NCBI GenBank assembly: GCA_001897605.1
Contig: MKTL01000015.1
Span: 1-39,181 of the forward strand
Reading direction: 5' to 3'
Origin: Clostridiales bacterium 38-18
GTDB lineage: Bacteria > Bacillota > Clostridia > Peptostreptococcales > Acidaminobacteraceae
Length of the DNA: 39,181 nt
Translations under genes and position numbers: made by a program
Notes under the pieces: generated by a model
Seen by the model: the letters and a program-made list of their open reading frames with translations, nothing else
Databases searched by the model: none
Told to the model about the DNA's origin: nothing
Shown: piece after piece, positions 22,660 through 31,401 of the stretch
Layout: every line of letters starts with the position of its first letter
How positions within the stretch are numbered: the stretch's first letter is position 1

Positions 22660-23853
22660 ATGAAAGAAATTAAAATTTCTAAATGGATGGTTGGATTACT
22701 TGCATTGGCATGTGGGATTATCGTAGCAAACTTGTATTATTCGCAACCTATTATTAGTATAATTGCTAAGGACCTAAATTTTTCTAGGTCAACTCAAGGC
22801 GGAATCGTGACGTTGACACAAATAGGATATGCCTTAGGACTCATTTTTTTAGTACCCTTAAGTGATATTAAAGAGAACAAAAAACTTATTATTAGTGGGC
22901 TAATAATCGTGCTTTTCGGATTGATAATTTTGGTAGAAACAAAGTCTTCAACCGTTTTTTTGATGGCTTCTTTTTTAATTGGGCTCGGTTCAACTTCTGC
23001 TCAAATTATCGTACCTTTGGCAACAAAGCTTTTTAAAGACAAACAAAACGGTAAGATAATTGGAAATGTAATGAGTGGGTTACTATTAGGGATAATGCTT
23101 GCAAGACCTGTCTCAAGTTTTATATCTGGCGTACTAAATTGGAGAAGCGTTTTTATAAGCTCTGCAGTGTTAATAACGATTATCTTGATTTTGTTAATTA
23201 CATTTGTTCCAGAAAGAGAGTCAAGTAGAAGAGAAAGTTATTTTTCAATTATTAAATCAATGGGTGCACTTTATATTAGTGAAAAGCTATTGAGAAGAAG
23301 ATCAACCTATCAAGCACTGCTATTTGGTCTGTTTAGCATGTTTTGGACAATAACACCTCAGTGGCTGATGACAAACTATAACTTAAACCAAAGTGAAGTT
23401 GCAATTTTTGGATTTGTCGGCATCTCTGGTGCGCTTGCTGCTCCAATTGTTGGAAGATTAGCGGACAAAGGACATGCGAGAATTTTAACCAATTTAGCAT
23501 TTGTTATTGCTATATTTTCCTTTCTTACGAATTTATTACTTCTTGATCAATCACTTTCTTCCTTAGGTCTATTAACACTATCTGCAATTGCTCTAGATTT
23601 TGCAGTTTCAGGAAATTTAGTTATTGGGCAAAGTATTATCTATAGCATCGATGAAAATAAAAAAGGCCGAATTAATGGTGTATTTATGTCGATATTCTTT
23701 TTAGGAGGTGCACTTGGATCTTATTTTGGCAACCTAATTTATGCAAATAGTGGATGGCAAGCCGCAATGATAATTGGTTCACTTATACCTTGTGTTGGAT
23801 TGTTATACAGCTTTACCGAAAGTCTAAACTTTCAACTCATTAACAAACATTAA
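22660..23853 (+). CDS. MFS drug/solute exporter
   Basis: This is a 397-residue major facilitator with 12 predicted membrane helices. N-half landmarks: 'CGIIVANLYYSQPII', loop 2-3 'VPLSDIKENKKLI' (the DxxxxRK-type motif A), and 'ARPVSSFISGVLNWRSVFIS', the WR of motif C/D. C-half: 'GRLADKGHARI' (motif A repeat) and 'GRINGVFMSIFFLGGALGSY'. It fits the NepI/YgaY-like DHA1 group by its 'ANLYYSQP' start. Ligand unknown. It is controlled by the divergent TetR protein through a promoter that carries two operators. GGAGAG lies before the ATG. Confidence 0.92.
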   Translation: MKEIKISKWMVGLLALACGIIVANLYYSQPIISIIAKDLNFSRSTQGGIVTLTQIGYALGLIFLVPLSDIKENKKLIISGLIIVLFGLIILVETKSSTVFLMASFLIGLGSTSAQIIVPLATKLFKDKQNGKIIGNVMSGLLLGIMLARPVSSFISGVLNWRSVFISSAVLITIILILLITFVPERESSRRESYFSIIKSMGALYISEKLLRRRSTYQALLFGLFSMFWTITPQWLMTNYNLNQSEVAIFGFVGISGALAAPIVGRLADKGHARILTNLAFVIAIFSFLTNLLLLDQSLSSLGLLTLSAIALDFAVSGNLVIGQSIIYSIDENKKGRINGVFMSIFFLGGALGSYFGNLIYANSGWQAAMIIGSLIPCVGLLYSFTESLNFQLINKH

Positions 23854-23992
23854 TACAAAAGGTTATTTGTAAAGTGAAGCCTTTTTCAGAACCAAAGCAT
23901 AATTACGTTTATAGATGTGAGTCATTGGGGAAATTATTTGATTTCCCTTCTTACTAGATTTAAAATAAGTTTATCAATATAGGAGGCAATGA

Positions 23993-24883
23993 GTGGTTAA
24001 TATAGATAAAAATAGGACAGAGGGATACATAATAGAACTTTCAGAACATCAAATAAACGAAGCGGCTCAATTTGCTTGGCAGATCTATCTATTTGAGACA
24101 AAGCGAACCACGCCACCCTATCATTCACGGTCAGTGATGGAAAAGCAGTTTCATAAAAAAGTGAAAAGTAAGTACGAACGATTACTTGGCTATTACGAAG
24201 ATCAAAAGCTGATAGGCGTGTTTTCGATAGATGTAAACGATGAAGAAAAATACATCGGTACGACCGGTGGTCCTTATATAATGGATGATGGTCGTTATGA
24301 CGAGATTGCGACTGCCTTTATGGATTATCTTGAAGTCGCTTGTAAAGGTTATGTTTGCTATTTTGGAACAACAAAACCGAACAGAGCGTCTCAGAAGTTT
24401 TTAGAAGCGAAAGGGTTTATTTGTACAGAAGACACTGTACAAACAAGAATTGACAGCAGTCATTTAAAGGAGATAACTTTAAATTATGAGATAAAGACTT
24501 TGACAGAGGATGACTTCGATGCCTATAGGGATTTTCATCAAATACACTTTAAAGATTATTATTGGACGGCGGATAAAATCTATGGTGTCTTTGAAAAATG
24601 GCTGGTTCATATCGTTAAAGATCACGATGAAATTGTTGGAAGCATTTTCACGATGCGTCAAACAGAGAAGTCAGGCGAAGTGTATGGCGCTGTAGTATTA
24701 CCAAAGTTTGAAGCAACGACTCTGCTAGAGGAACTGATCTATGTAAATACAACCACCTGGTTAAATAAAGGATTAACACAAATCGTGAATTTTGTACCAG
24801 AAGGCAGGATGCTGGATGCGGCATTAAAAGTGGGATATGAAGCCTATGATACCTATCTCTGCTATTTTAAAGAATCCCTATAA
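23993..24883 (+). CDS. GNAT-family acetyltransferase-like protein, two-domain
   Basis: This is a 296-residue cytosolic protein. GTG at 23993 is the start: AGGAGG lies six bases upstream, while the nearer ATG (23989) reads only MSG-stop in another frame. Residues 15-145 form a first GNAT-like domain ('YEDQKLIGVFSIDV', 'YFGTTKPNRASQKFLEAKGF', the acetyl-CoA pyrophosphate loop region). Residues 160-295 form a second one ('DDFDAYRDFHQIHFKDYYWT', 'DEIVGSIFTM', 'AALKVGYEAYDTYLCYFK'). The pattern of a GNAT tandem is common for acyltransferases of antibiotics or small amines. The substrate is unknown. It is followed by a DUF4287 gene. Confidence 0.8.
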   Translation: MVNIDKNRTEGYIIELSEHQINEAAQFAWQIYLFETKRTTPPYHSRSVMEKQFHKKVKSKYERLLGYYEDQKLIGVFSIDVNDEEKYIGTTGGPYIMDDGRYDEIATAFMDYLEVACKGYVCYFGTTKPNRASQKFLEAKGFICTEDTVQTRIDSSHLKEITLNYEIKTLTEDDFDAYRDFHQIHFKDYYWTADKIYGVFEKWLVHIVKDHDEIVGSIFTMRQTEKSGEVYGAVVLPKFEATTLLEELIYVNTTTWLNKGLTQIVNFVPEGRMLDAALKVGYEAYDTYLCYFKESL

Positions 24884-25000
24884 TTGAAACCGCGAAAATT
24901 TAAATGATTTAGGTTATCTATTATCTAGTTTAACAATTATTTAGTTAAACAATTACCGGGTATGAATGAGTCAATAGATTTACAAAATAGGAGGTTAATT

Positions 25001-25228
25001 ATGTCATTTCAAGCTTATATAGATAATATCACGACCAAAACCGGTCAAACACCAGAACAAATCAAAGAGAATGCAGTCAGTCAGGGCATTTTAGTTGAGG
25101 ATATGAAAGCAACCGTCTTCACAGATTGGCTAAAAAAGGAGTATGACCTAGGACATGGGCATGCAATGGCACTTTGGAAGTACTTTTTAGGTCATAAGTG
25201 GATTGTAACGAAGCATTCAAAGATGTAA
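25001..25228 (+). CDS. DUF4287-domain small protein
   Basis: This is a 75-residue protein. The start at ATG 25001 is fixed by AGGAGG and matches the family start 'MSFQAYIDNI'. The sequence 'YIDNITTKTGQTPEQIKENA', 'DMKATVFTDWLKKEYDLGHG' HAMALWKYFLGHKW fits DUF4287, a small helical domain with a conserved 'K..E...WL...Y.LG.GHA.A' motif. It occurs alone or fused to DUF5655. No function is established. An upstream frame to 24962 has no ribosome site. Confidence 0.88.
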   Translation: MSFQAYIDNITTKTGQTPEQIKENAVSQGILVEDMKATVFTDWLKKEYDLGHGHAMALWKYFLGHKWIVTKHSKM

Positions 25229-25377
25229 CGTGATTAATTAATTAGGCCTTAGATATGTGTAAAGTTGGTATGACTGCAATCCTTGTGACTTAATAATTCT
25301 TAATATTTGTACCATTTTCATTTCAGTTTTTGCTTTTAGAATAAAAGTATAAGTTATTCTAAATAGGAGGTTTTGAA

Positions 25378-27066
25378 ATGAAAATAAAAGCAGCAATGGT
25401 TATGATGTTATGTGCAGTTTTAGTGTTGGGAGGTTGCTCAAATGGTTACACCAATGAAGCTGAATTAGCGGTTAAAAATTCATCGAGTGATGTAACAAGT
25501 AAAGTTGAATCAACAAGTAAAAGAATTTCAGTATCAGGTACAAGCTCTGACGTAAAAGCGGCAAATGCTTTAAATCAAAGTTTACAGATGATAGTAACAA
25601 ACATTGTTCAACAGCTTGAGGAACAAGAAAGCTTTCAGCAGTTATTGGTTAGTATTGAACAAAAAAAACTATCAATTTTTACAGAGGATCAGCTGAATCA
25701 AATTCAAATGAATCGTAAAGCGAATGCAGAAATTGCATATGGCATTTCTTTGGATTTAAACTTGATTATAAATCAGTTAGTCGTTATGAACTCGAATGGC
25801 GAAACACTAACGCCTTTACAAGTTATTCAAATTGAAAAGCTAGTAAAGTCTTATGAATCAGAAATTCAAAGCGTTCTTGAAAAGATAACCACAATGATTA
25901 ATGAAATGGGCATTAACAAAACTAAGAAAGCGATAACGGACTATTCATATGATAGTATCGTTGATATGCAAGCTGCACAGCTTGATATGTTAAATGATTT
26001 TGAGACATTCACCAACGATTTAATGGACATTTTAGAGATTGATCCTGAAACAGCATCGACGGTAGCTCCTAATCAATATTCTGGAAATTCTAGCGCAACA
26101 AAAATTGATTTTTCGCTCATTAGACCTACCGATAAAGTAAGAGTAGGGAAAGACTTTGTAGTTTCTGGCTTGAATAGTTTAGCAGTGGACGAGCTGGTCA
26201 ACGATCCTGGATATAAGTCTCAGTGGTATTTAGCATATACCAACTCAAATCTTGCATGGTCTCAGTTGCAAGAAAAGGAACCTATTAGAATTGCAATAAT
26301 TGACACAGGTATCGATTATACACATCCTGATTTATTGGGCAGAGTTAATTATGATGAAGGATATGACTTTGTGAATAATGATGAGGATGCAATGGATGAC
26401 AATGGACATGGTACACATGTGGCTGGAATAATTGGTGCTACATCGAATAATGGTATCGGCATCTCAGGAACTGTAGGTCCATTAAATATTGAATTGATTC
26501 CAATAAAGGTATTGAATCAAGACGGTGTTGGTAGTTCAACTAGTATCGTTGATGGTATTTATTATGCAATCGAAAAAAACGTGGCGATTATTAATTTGAG
26601 CGTTGGGACAAATGTGGAAAATAAAGCGCTTTCAGACGCGCTACAAGCGGCTAAAGATGCTGGTATTTCAGTTATTGTAGCAGCTGGTAATGAGAGTGAT
26701 AATTGTGATTCAAGTCCAATTGTTTCGTCTGATGCGACTTATACAATTGTGGCATTGACACCTTTAAATAAACCAGCTCAATTCTCAAATTATGGTGAAT
26801 ACGTCGACGCAGCTGCACCTGGTAAGAAAATAATAAGCACAGTCCCTAACGGTCAGTATGAAGCTTGGGATGGAACCAGTATGGCGACACCAATTGTTTC
26901 TGGAATAGTTGCTATGATGCTAAGTGTTAATCCTAGTTTGACACCTGATGAAGTTTATGAAATATTGAACACTTCTAGCAATGATTTGCTAAGTGTAGGT
27001 TTTGATGTTGAAACAGGGTATGGATTGGTAAATGCTGTAAAGGCTTTAGAAATGGCTAGTAATTAG
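25378..27066 (+). CDS. Lipoprotein subtilisin-like serine protease (S8)
   Basis: This is a 562-residue exported, membrane-anchored protease. The signal with lipobox 'LVLGGCSNG' gives a lipidated Cys. Residues 25-250 are a helical region rich in Gln/Ile/Leu ('QSLQMIVTNIVQQLEEQESF', 'TTMINEMGINKTKKAI'), neither a typical I9 prodomain nor catalytic. The S8 domain (about 280-560) has the complete triad: D309 in 'IAIIDTGIDYTHPDL', H344 in 'DDNGHGTHVAGIIG', S501 in 'WDGTSMATPIVSGI', with oxyanion N438 in 'AAGNES'. A good AGGAGG site precedes the ATG. A response regulator and histidine kinase follow after 15 bases, so protease and two-component system are probably one operon acting in the envelope. 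Confidence 0.93.
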   Translation: MKIKAAMVMMLCAVLVLGGCSNGYTNEAELAVKNSSSDVTSKVESTSKRISVSGTSSDVKAANALNQSLQMIVTNIVQQLEEQESFQQLLVSIEQKKLSIFTEDQLNQIQMNRKANAEIAYGISLDLNLIINQLVVMNSNGETLTPLQVIQIEKLVKSYESEIQSVLEKITTMINEMGINKTKKAITDYSYDSIVDMQAAQLDMLNDFETFTNDLMDILEIDPETASTVAPNQYSGNSSATKIDFSLIRPTDKVRVGKDFVVSGLNSLAVDELVNDPGYKSQWYLAYTNSNLAWSQLQEKEPIRIAIIDTGIDYTHPDLLGRVNYDEGYDFVNNDEDAMDDNGHGTHVAGIIGATSNNGIGISGTVGPLNIELIPIKVLNQDGVGSSTSIVDGIYYAIEKNVAIINLSVGTNVENKALSDALQAAKDAGISVIVAAGNESDNCDSSPIVSSDATYTIVALTPLNKPAQFSNYGEYVDAAAPGKKIISTVPNGQYEAWDGTSMATPIVSGIVAMMLSVNPSLTPDEVYEILNTSSNDLLSVGFDVETGYGLVNAVKALEMASN

Positions 27067-27081
27067 TTTGGAGGAGAATCA

Positions 27082-27789
27082 GTGAGTAAAATATTAATTG
27101 CAGATGATGACTTTGATATTGTGGAGATGATTTCAGACAGCTTGGAGGATGAAGGATACGAATGTATTAAAATAACGGATAGCAGGATGGTTATAAATTC
27201 CATTCAAGAGTATCCCGAAATATCTCTTTTCATCTTGGATATTATGATGCCAGATATTAATGGATTAGAAATATGCAGAGAAATTAGACCACTCACTGAT
27301 GCTCCTATTATTTTTTTATCTGCAAAAGCTCGTGAAATTGATAAAATTATCGGATTAGAAATTGGTGCCGATGATTATTTGGTAAAACCTTTTAGCACTG
27401 ACGAGTTAATAGCAAGAGTTAAAGCACATTTGAGGAGAGAAAAGAGGGTTCTAAAAAAAAGTGCAACTGAAATAGAAACTGCTAATGATACAAATGCATA
27501 TTGGCGTTATTTCGGTGATTTCAAATTTAATCCGATGACCTATGATTTATTTTGTGACAACAAAAAGATAGAGCTTTCAACAAAAGAATTTCAACTATTG
27601 TCATTTATGTTTGATAATGAAAATAGGGTTTTGACAAGACAGCAGATCTATGAAGGGGTATGGGGGTACAATGAATATGGTGACATTAACACTGTCACTG
27701 TGCATATCAAAAATTTAAGAACAAAGCTAAATGATGATAACAGACATTTGATTACAATCTGGGGAGTTGGTTATAAATTCGTAAAATAA
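27082..27789 (+). CDS. OmpR/PhoB-family response regulator
   Basis: This is a 235-residue regulator with a GTG start and a TTGGAGGAG site. Receiver residues: D8-D10, phosphoacceptor D53 in 'LFILDIMMPDINGLE', S80 in 'IIFLSAKAREIDKI', and K102 in 'DDYLVKPFS'. The C-terminal winged helix (about 140-235: 'IELSTKEFQLLSFMFDNENR' VLTRQQIYEGVWGYNEYGD, 'INTVTVHIKNLRTKL') is the OmpR/PhoB DNA-binding type. It lies 15 bases after the protease gene. Its stop overlaps or touches the beginning of the kinase frame. Targets are unknown, but autoregulation of the operon is usual for the family. Confidence 0.95.
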   Translation: MSKILIADDDFDIVEMISDSLEDEGYECIKITDSRMVINSIQEYPEISLFILDIMMPDINGLEICREIRPLTDAPIIFLSAKAREIDKIIGLEIGADDYLVKPFSTDELIARVKAHLRREKRVLKKSATEIETANDTNAYWRYFGDFKFNPMTYDLFCDNKKIELSTKEFQLLSFMFDNENRVLTRQQIYEGVWGYNEYGDINTVTVHIKNLRTKLNDDNRHLITIWGVGYKFVK

Positions 27790-27821
27790 AGTTCAACAAT
27801 AGGTTTGGAATTACGCTTAAA

Positions 27822-29117
27822 ATGGCTATATTCATGTTAATTTTATTTCAAATTAACAGTGTACTTTTAATTGGTTTCTACACCAAATTTACAAGTCAAA
27901 AAGTTATGCAAAATATTTCAACATTACAGGATGATTTTACTAAACTCAATGAAGAAATGGTTGATATACTGACATTACACAGCGGTGATGATCACTTTAT
28001 TGAAACCTATTTAAGAGATTATGCCGAGAGGCACCAGATATCAATAAATGTGTTAGATCGAAATGGGAAAGTGTTGTTTACCTTTGACTATCTTAAGGGG
28101 CTTTATGGTTATAAATCAAAAGAGTTTGTACTATCTAGTGGACAAATAAACTATATAATTGAAGCCACCTATAAAATTGATGTTTTCAAAATCAGAGACA
28201 CTGGCGCTTTCAAGGATATCAGAAATTTTTCCTTTGTTACCATAGGATTTAGTTTTTTAATAACTATATTTTTCTTTTATTTTCAGGTAGCAAAACCTGT
28301 AAAAATGATTAATCAACAGATTGATCAAATTGATGGACGAACAAACCGCTTAAAATTTAATTACTATTTTAATGATGAGTTAGGAGATTTGTGTAGAAAT
28401 TTTGAAAGATTAGAACAACGACTCGTACAAGCTCACGAAGAGCAGAGATTATCATTGGAAGCAATAAATCATGATCTCAGAACACCACTAACCTCAATAT
28501 TTGGCTATATAGACATGCTCATAAGAAAAGAAAATTTAAGTGAAGAAAAAAAACAAAAATATATTAGTATTATTAATCGAAAAGTGAGAGAGTTGACCTT
28601 TCTTCTAGATGAGCTGGCAATTATACAATTAGACATTTTAGAAATTAATAAAAAGCCTGTTATTGCAAAGGACATATTTAGAGAAATCTGTGAAAGCTAC
28701 GCTTCAGAACTAGCGATGAGAAATATTCAATTTATGTATAATTTGAAAATTCATCCAGAACAGACGGTTTATATTGACACAAATAAGTTAATGAGAGTTT
28801 TAAGTAATTTAATTGATAACTCCATCAAGTATGCAGGAGACAGATTTACGATTACTCTGAACATTGAAATTGAAAATGAAAATATACTTATCGATTATTA
28901 TGACGATGGTGTAGGAATTTCAGATTCTGAGCTTGATAAAGTATTTGATCGATTTTGGCGGGCAGAAAAATCGCGTTCTAGAGCGTCAGGTGGATATGGG
29001 TTAGGTTTGAGTATTTGCCAGAGCATTGTAGTTGCTATGAATGGGACCATAATGGCTTATAAGCCTTCTTCTATAGGGTTTGGTTTGAAAATTCAGCTAC
29101 CTTCAAAATTATCGTAA
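27822..29117 (+). CDS. HisKA-type sensor histidine kinase
   Basis: This is an at least 431-residue membrane kinase. TM1 (about 1-20) and TM2 (about 138-158) flank an extracytoplasmic domain of about 115 residues. A HAMP-like linker (PVKMINQQIDQIDG) and HisKA with H217 in 'LEAINHDLRTPLTSIFGYID' follow. The HATPase has the N-box 'MRVLSNLIDNSIKYAG', 'DDGVGISDSELDKVFDRFWR' and 'GGYGLGLSICQSIV'. ATG 27822 lacks a good ribosome site. The frame stays open upstream and codes a basic segment (KFNNRFGITLK) typical of the true N-terminus of such kinases, beginning at ATA 27786 overlapping the regulator stop (ATAA). So the real start may be non-ATG. It is the third gene of the protease operon. Confidence 0.9.
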   Translation: MAIFMLILFQINSVLLIGFYTKFTSQKVMQNISTLQDDFTKLNEEMVDILTLHSGDDHFIETYLRDYAERHQISINVLDRNGKVLFTFDYLKGLYGYKSKEFVLSSGQINYIIEATYKIDVFKIRDTGAFKDIRNFSFVTIGFSFLITIFFFYFQVAKPVKMINQQIDQIDGRTNRLKFNYYFNDELGDLCRNFERLEQRLVQAHEEQRLSLEAINHDLRTPLTSIFGYIDMLIRKENLSEEKKQKYISIINRKVRELTFLLDELAIIQLDILEINKKPVIAKDIFREICESYASELAMRNIQFMYNLKIHPEQTVYIDTNKLMRVLSNLIDNSIKYAGDRFTITLNIEIENENILIDYYDDGVGISDSELDKVFDRFWRAEKSRSRASGGYGLGLSICQSIVVAMNGTIMAYKPSSIGFGLKIQLPSKLS

Positions 29118-29124
29118 TGAAAGT

Positions 29125-29140
29125 TGGTTGCTAGCAACCA
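29125..29140. repeat. Perfect 16-bp palindrome
   Basis: TGGTTGCTAGCAACCA lies just after the kinase stop. It lacks a following T-run, so it is either a short hairpin or an operator; a T-rich stretch only begins about 30 bases later. Confidence 0.6.
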
Positions 29141-29242
29141 TTTACAGAAGAATCATATTGGTTTTGAAGTTTCTTTTTTTATTTTCTCTTTAGACTTTAT
29201 TTAAAAGTGTTATAATAAATCAATTATAACGCAGGAGGAAAT

Positions 29243-30385
29243 ATGATTAATCAAACTATTAAAGAAAAAGTAAAAGCATACATGCCAGAAATGAAAGCAC
29301 TATCGGATTGGATGTACGAACACCCTGAACTTGGTGATGAGGAATATGAAATTTACAATAGATTGGTTGAAAAACTAAAAATTGAAGGCTTTCAGGTCGA
29401 AGAGCAATATTTAGGAATTCCGACCTGCTTTAGAGCAGAGTATGATAGTGGAAAGCCCGGCCGAACTGTAGCTTATCTTTCTGAATACGACGCATTACCT
29501 GATATAGGTCATGGCTGTGGACATAATCTCATTTGTGTTTCTGGTCTTACAGCTGCACTCGTAACAAAAGCCTTGATTCATGAAGTAGGCGGAAAAGTTG
29601 TCTTGCTTGGGACACCAGCAGAAGAAACAAACGGTGCGAAGGTTGATATGGCGGATAAAGGAACTTTTGATAACATCGATGTGGCAATAATGACGCATCC
29701 AGGGAATCAAAACTTTGCAACTGTGGGTTCACTAGCAATGCTTGCAATAGAGTTTACTTTCAAAGGTCAAACTGCGCATGCTGCAGCTAGCCCAGAAAAG
29801 GGAATCAACGCACTCGATGCAGTGATTAACACTTTTAATAATCTCAATGCATTTAGAGAGCATATGCCATCTGATGGGAGAATTCACGGGATCATTACAG
29901 AAGGTGGTGTTGCGGCAAATATCGTACCAGACAGAGCGGTTGCACAATTCTATGTGAGAGCCAACGAAAAGGAAACGGTTGAGTATCTGAAAAATAGATT
30001 AATCAATTGTGCAAAAGGGGCTTCGCTAGGAGCAGGGACTGAGATGAGTATCAATTATTATGAGAAAGCGTACGATAATTTTAAAACCAATAAAAAACTA
30101 ACTGAAGTTTATTATGAGAATGCCAAAGCATTCGGTCTAGAGGATATTTCATTTGAACGATCTAGAAGCGGTTCGCTTGATGCTGGTAATGTCAGTCACG
30201 TCGTTCCAACCATTCACAGTATTTTCAAGCTCTCAAGTGAAGAGTTGATTTCACACTCTAGAGAATTTGCGTCGGCAACCTTATCGGATTATGCGTTTGA
30301 AAGTATGGAAAAAACCGTTTGCGCAATGGTGAAGACTGGGTATGATATTCTAGCATCAGAAGGGCTACTGAGTTTGATAAAATAA
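29243..30385 (+). CDS. M20-family metal-dependent amidohydrolase
   Basis: This is a 380-residue cytosolic hydrolase of peptidase family M20D. Metal-binding motifs: 'EYDALPDIGHGCGHNLICVS', 'LGTPAEETNGAKVDMADKG' (E-E pair) and the third His in 'IMTHPGNQ'. The dimerisation insert begins 'FKGQTAHAAASPEKGINALD'. This arrangement (GHGCGHN, GTPAEE, PEKGINALDA) matches the AbgB/amidohydrolase group acting on N-acyl amino acids or p-aminobenzoyl-glutamate-like amides. No partner transporter lies next to it except the divergently placed EamA gene downstream. TATAAT at 29211-29216 and an AGGAGG site precede the ATG. Confidence 0.9.
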   Translation: MINQTIKEKVKAYMPEMKALSDWMYEHPELGDEEYEIYNRLVEKLKIEGFQVEEQYLGIPTCFRAEYDSGKPGRTVAYLSEYDALPDIGHGCGHNLICVSGLTAALVTKALIHEVGGKVVLLGTPAEETNGAKVDMADKGTFDNIDVAIMTHPGNQNFATVGSLAMLAIEFTFKGQTAHAAASPEKGINALDAVINTFNNLNAFREHMPSDGRIHGIITEGGVAANIVPDRAVAQFYVRANEKETVEYLKNRLINCAKGASLGAGTEMSINYYEKAYDNFKTNKKLTEVYYENAKAFGLEDISFERSRSGSLDAGNVSHVVPTIHSIFKLSSEELISHSREFASATLSDYAFESMEKTVCAMVKTGYDILASEGLLSLIK

Positions 30386-30391
30386 AAAAAT

Positions 30392-30437
30392 AAAGACAAA
30401 AGAATGTGATTAAGAATCGTGTTCTCTTGTCTTTTTT
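30392..30437. terminator. Bidirectional terminator between M20 and EamA genes
   Basis: AAAGACAAAAGAATGTGATT (30392-30411) pairs with AATCGTGTTCTCTTGTCTTT (30415-30434), mostly Watson-Crick plus G-T pairs, with a 3-nt loop and a T-run to 30437. Confidence 0.8.
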
Positions 30438-30450
30438 GATTTTAAGATGA

Positions 30451-31383
30451 TCACGCTTGAGTAGATGTCTTAGTTATGAATAATGAAACAACAATCAATG
30501 AAATACCAATCACAATATTGATCGTTAAATCCTCCCCAAATAAAAAGACGCCTACTTGAGTTGCGACCAAAGGCTCAACAAATGTAAATAAAGATGCTTT
30601 ACCAGCTTCTAAGGTTTGTAATGCACTGGTATAAAGAAAAAAAGGTAAGAGCGTTGAAATTAGACTCAAAGCTAGAATTGTTATTAAGTAGGATGGCATA
30701 GATATAAATAATCCTTTTATTTCACTTGGGGGACTCAGCGGTAAAAGTGAAATCGTCGCAAATATAAAGGTATACGTAATAACGGTGAGCCAATTGTATT
30801 TCTTTAGTGCGATTTTACTGAATATGCTGTAAAGCGCATAACCAAGTCCAGAACCTAAACCAACCAGTAAACCTAATAATGAGGTTTGTACTGAACTACC
30901 GATTAATCCTGCTGCGAAAAAAGAACCTGCGAAAGAGAGTACAAGTGCCATCAGTTTGCTTCTAGTAATTTTTTCTTTAAAGATCATTCTTGATAATATT
31001 ACTACAAAGGATGGAGCTGTATAAAGTAAGATGGCCGCTAATGACAAGCTATTTAAGCTAATACTGATAAAGTAGCAAACGTTAAAGGCTGCGATGCTTA
31101 AAATTCCTGTACCTACGAACAACCAAAGGTCTTTAAATAGTACGTGAAATTTACTTCTGTCTTTTGCAAATGTGTAGATAATAAGAAAAAGTGAAGTAAA
31201 GAGAGCACGAAGGAGACTGACTTGAATTGCACTATAACCAATGGTTAATAGTGGCCTTGAAAATAAGCCGATTATGCCCCAACAACATCCGGCGATAATT
31301 ACATATAAAATTGACTTTAGCTCAGTGTGTTCAGTGTCCTTTTGGAAAGTGTGAGTAGTTTTTGGTTGTGTTTTTCCTATCAT
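30451..31383 (-). CDS. EamA/DMT-family transporter
   Basis: This is a 310-residue membrane protein with ten predicted helices in two EamA repeats: repeat 1 starts 'SILYVIIAGCCWGIIGLFSR', repeat 2 'LLGLLVGLGSGLGYALYSIF'. Signature positions are 'LYTAPSFVVILSRMIFKEKI' and 'TFVEPLVATQVGVFLFGEDL'. The family exports amino acids, metabolites or drugs, and members cannot be assigned a substrate from sequence. ATG at 31383 was chosen, with GAGAG about 11 bases upstream; a TTG six codons earlier is possible. It is convergent with the M20 gene and shares its terminator. Confidence 0.9.
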   Translation of the reverse strand: MIGKTQPKTTHTFQKDTEHTELKSILYVIIAGCCWGIIGLFSRPLLTIGYSAIQVSLLRALFTSLFLIIYTFAKDRSKFHVLFKDLWLFVGTGILSIAAFNVCYFISISLNSLSLAAILLYTAPSFVVILSRMIFKEKITRSKLMALVLSFAGSFFAAGLIGSSVQTSLLGLLVGLGSGLGYALYSIFSKIALKKYNWLTVITYTFIFATISLLPLSPPSEIKGLFISMPSYLITILALSLISTLLPFFLYTSALQTLEAGKASLFTFVEPLVATQVGVFLFGEDLTINIVIGISLIVVSLFITKTSTQA

Positions 31384-31401
31384 AGATGATGTTTCTCTCA
31401 A

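Noticed and set aside
25001-25228. Toxin-antitoxin partner for the GNAT gene at 23993-24883
   Set aside because: The small gene fits DUF4287 rather than an antitoxin, the GNAT protein is a two-domain enzyme and not a TacT-like toxin, and the order and spacing do not fit a TA pair.
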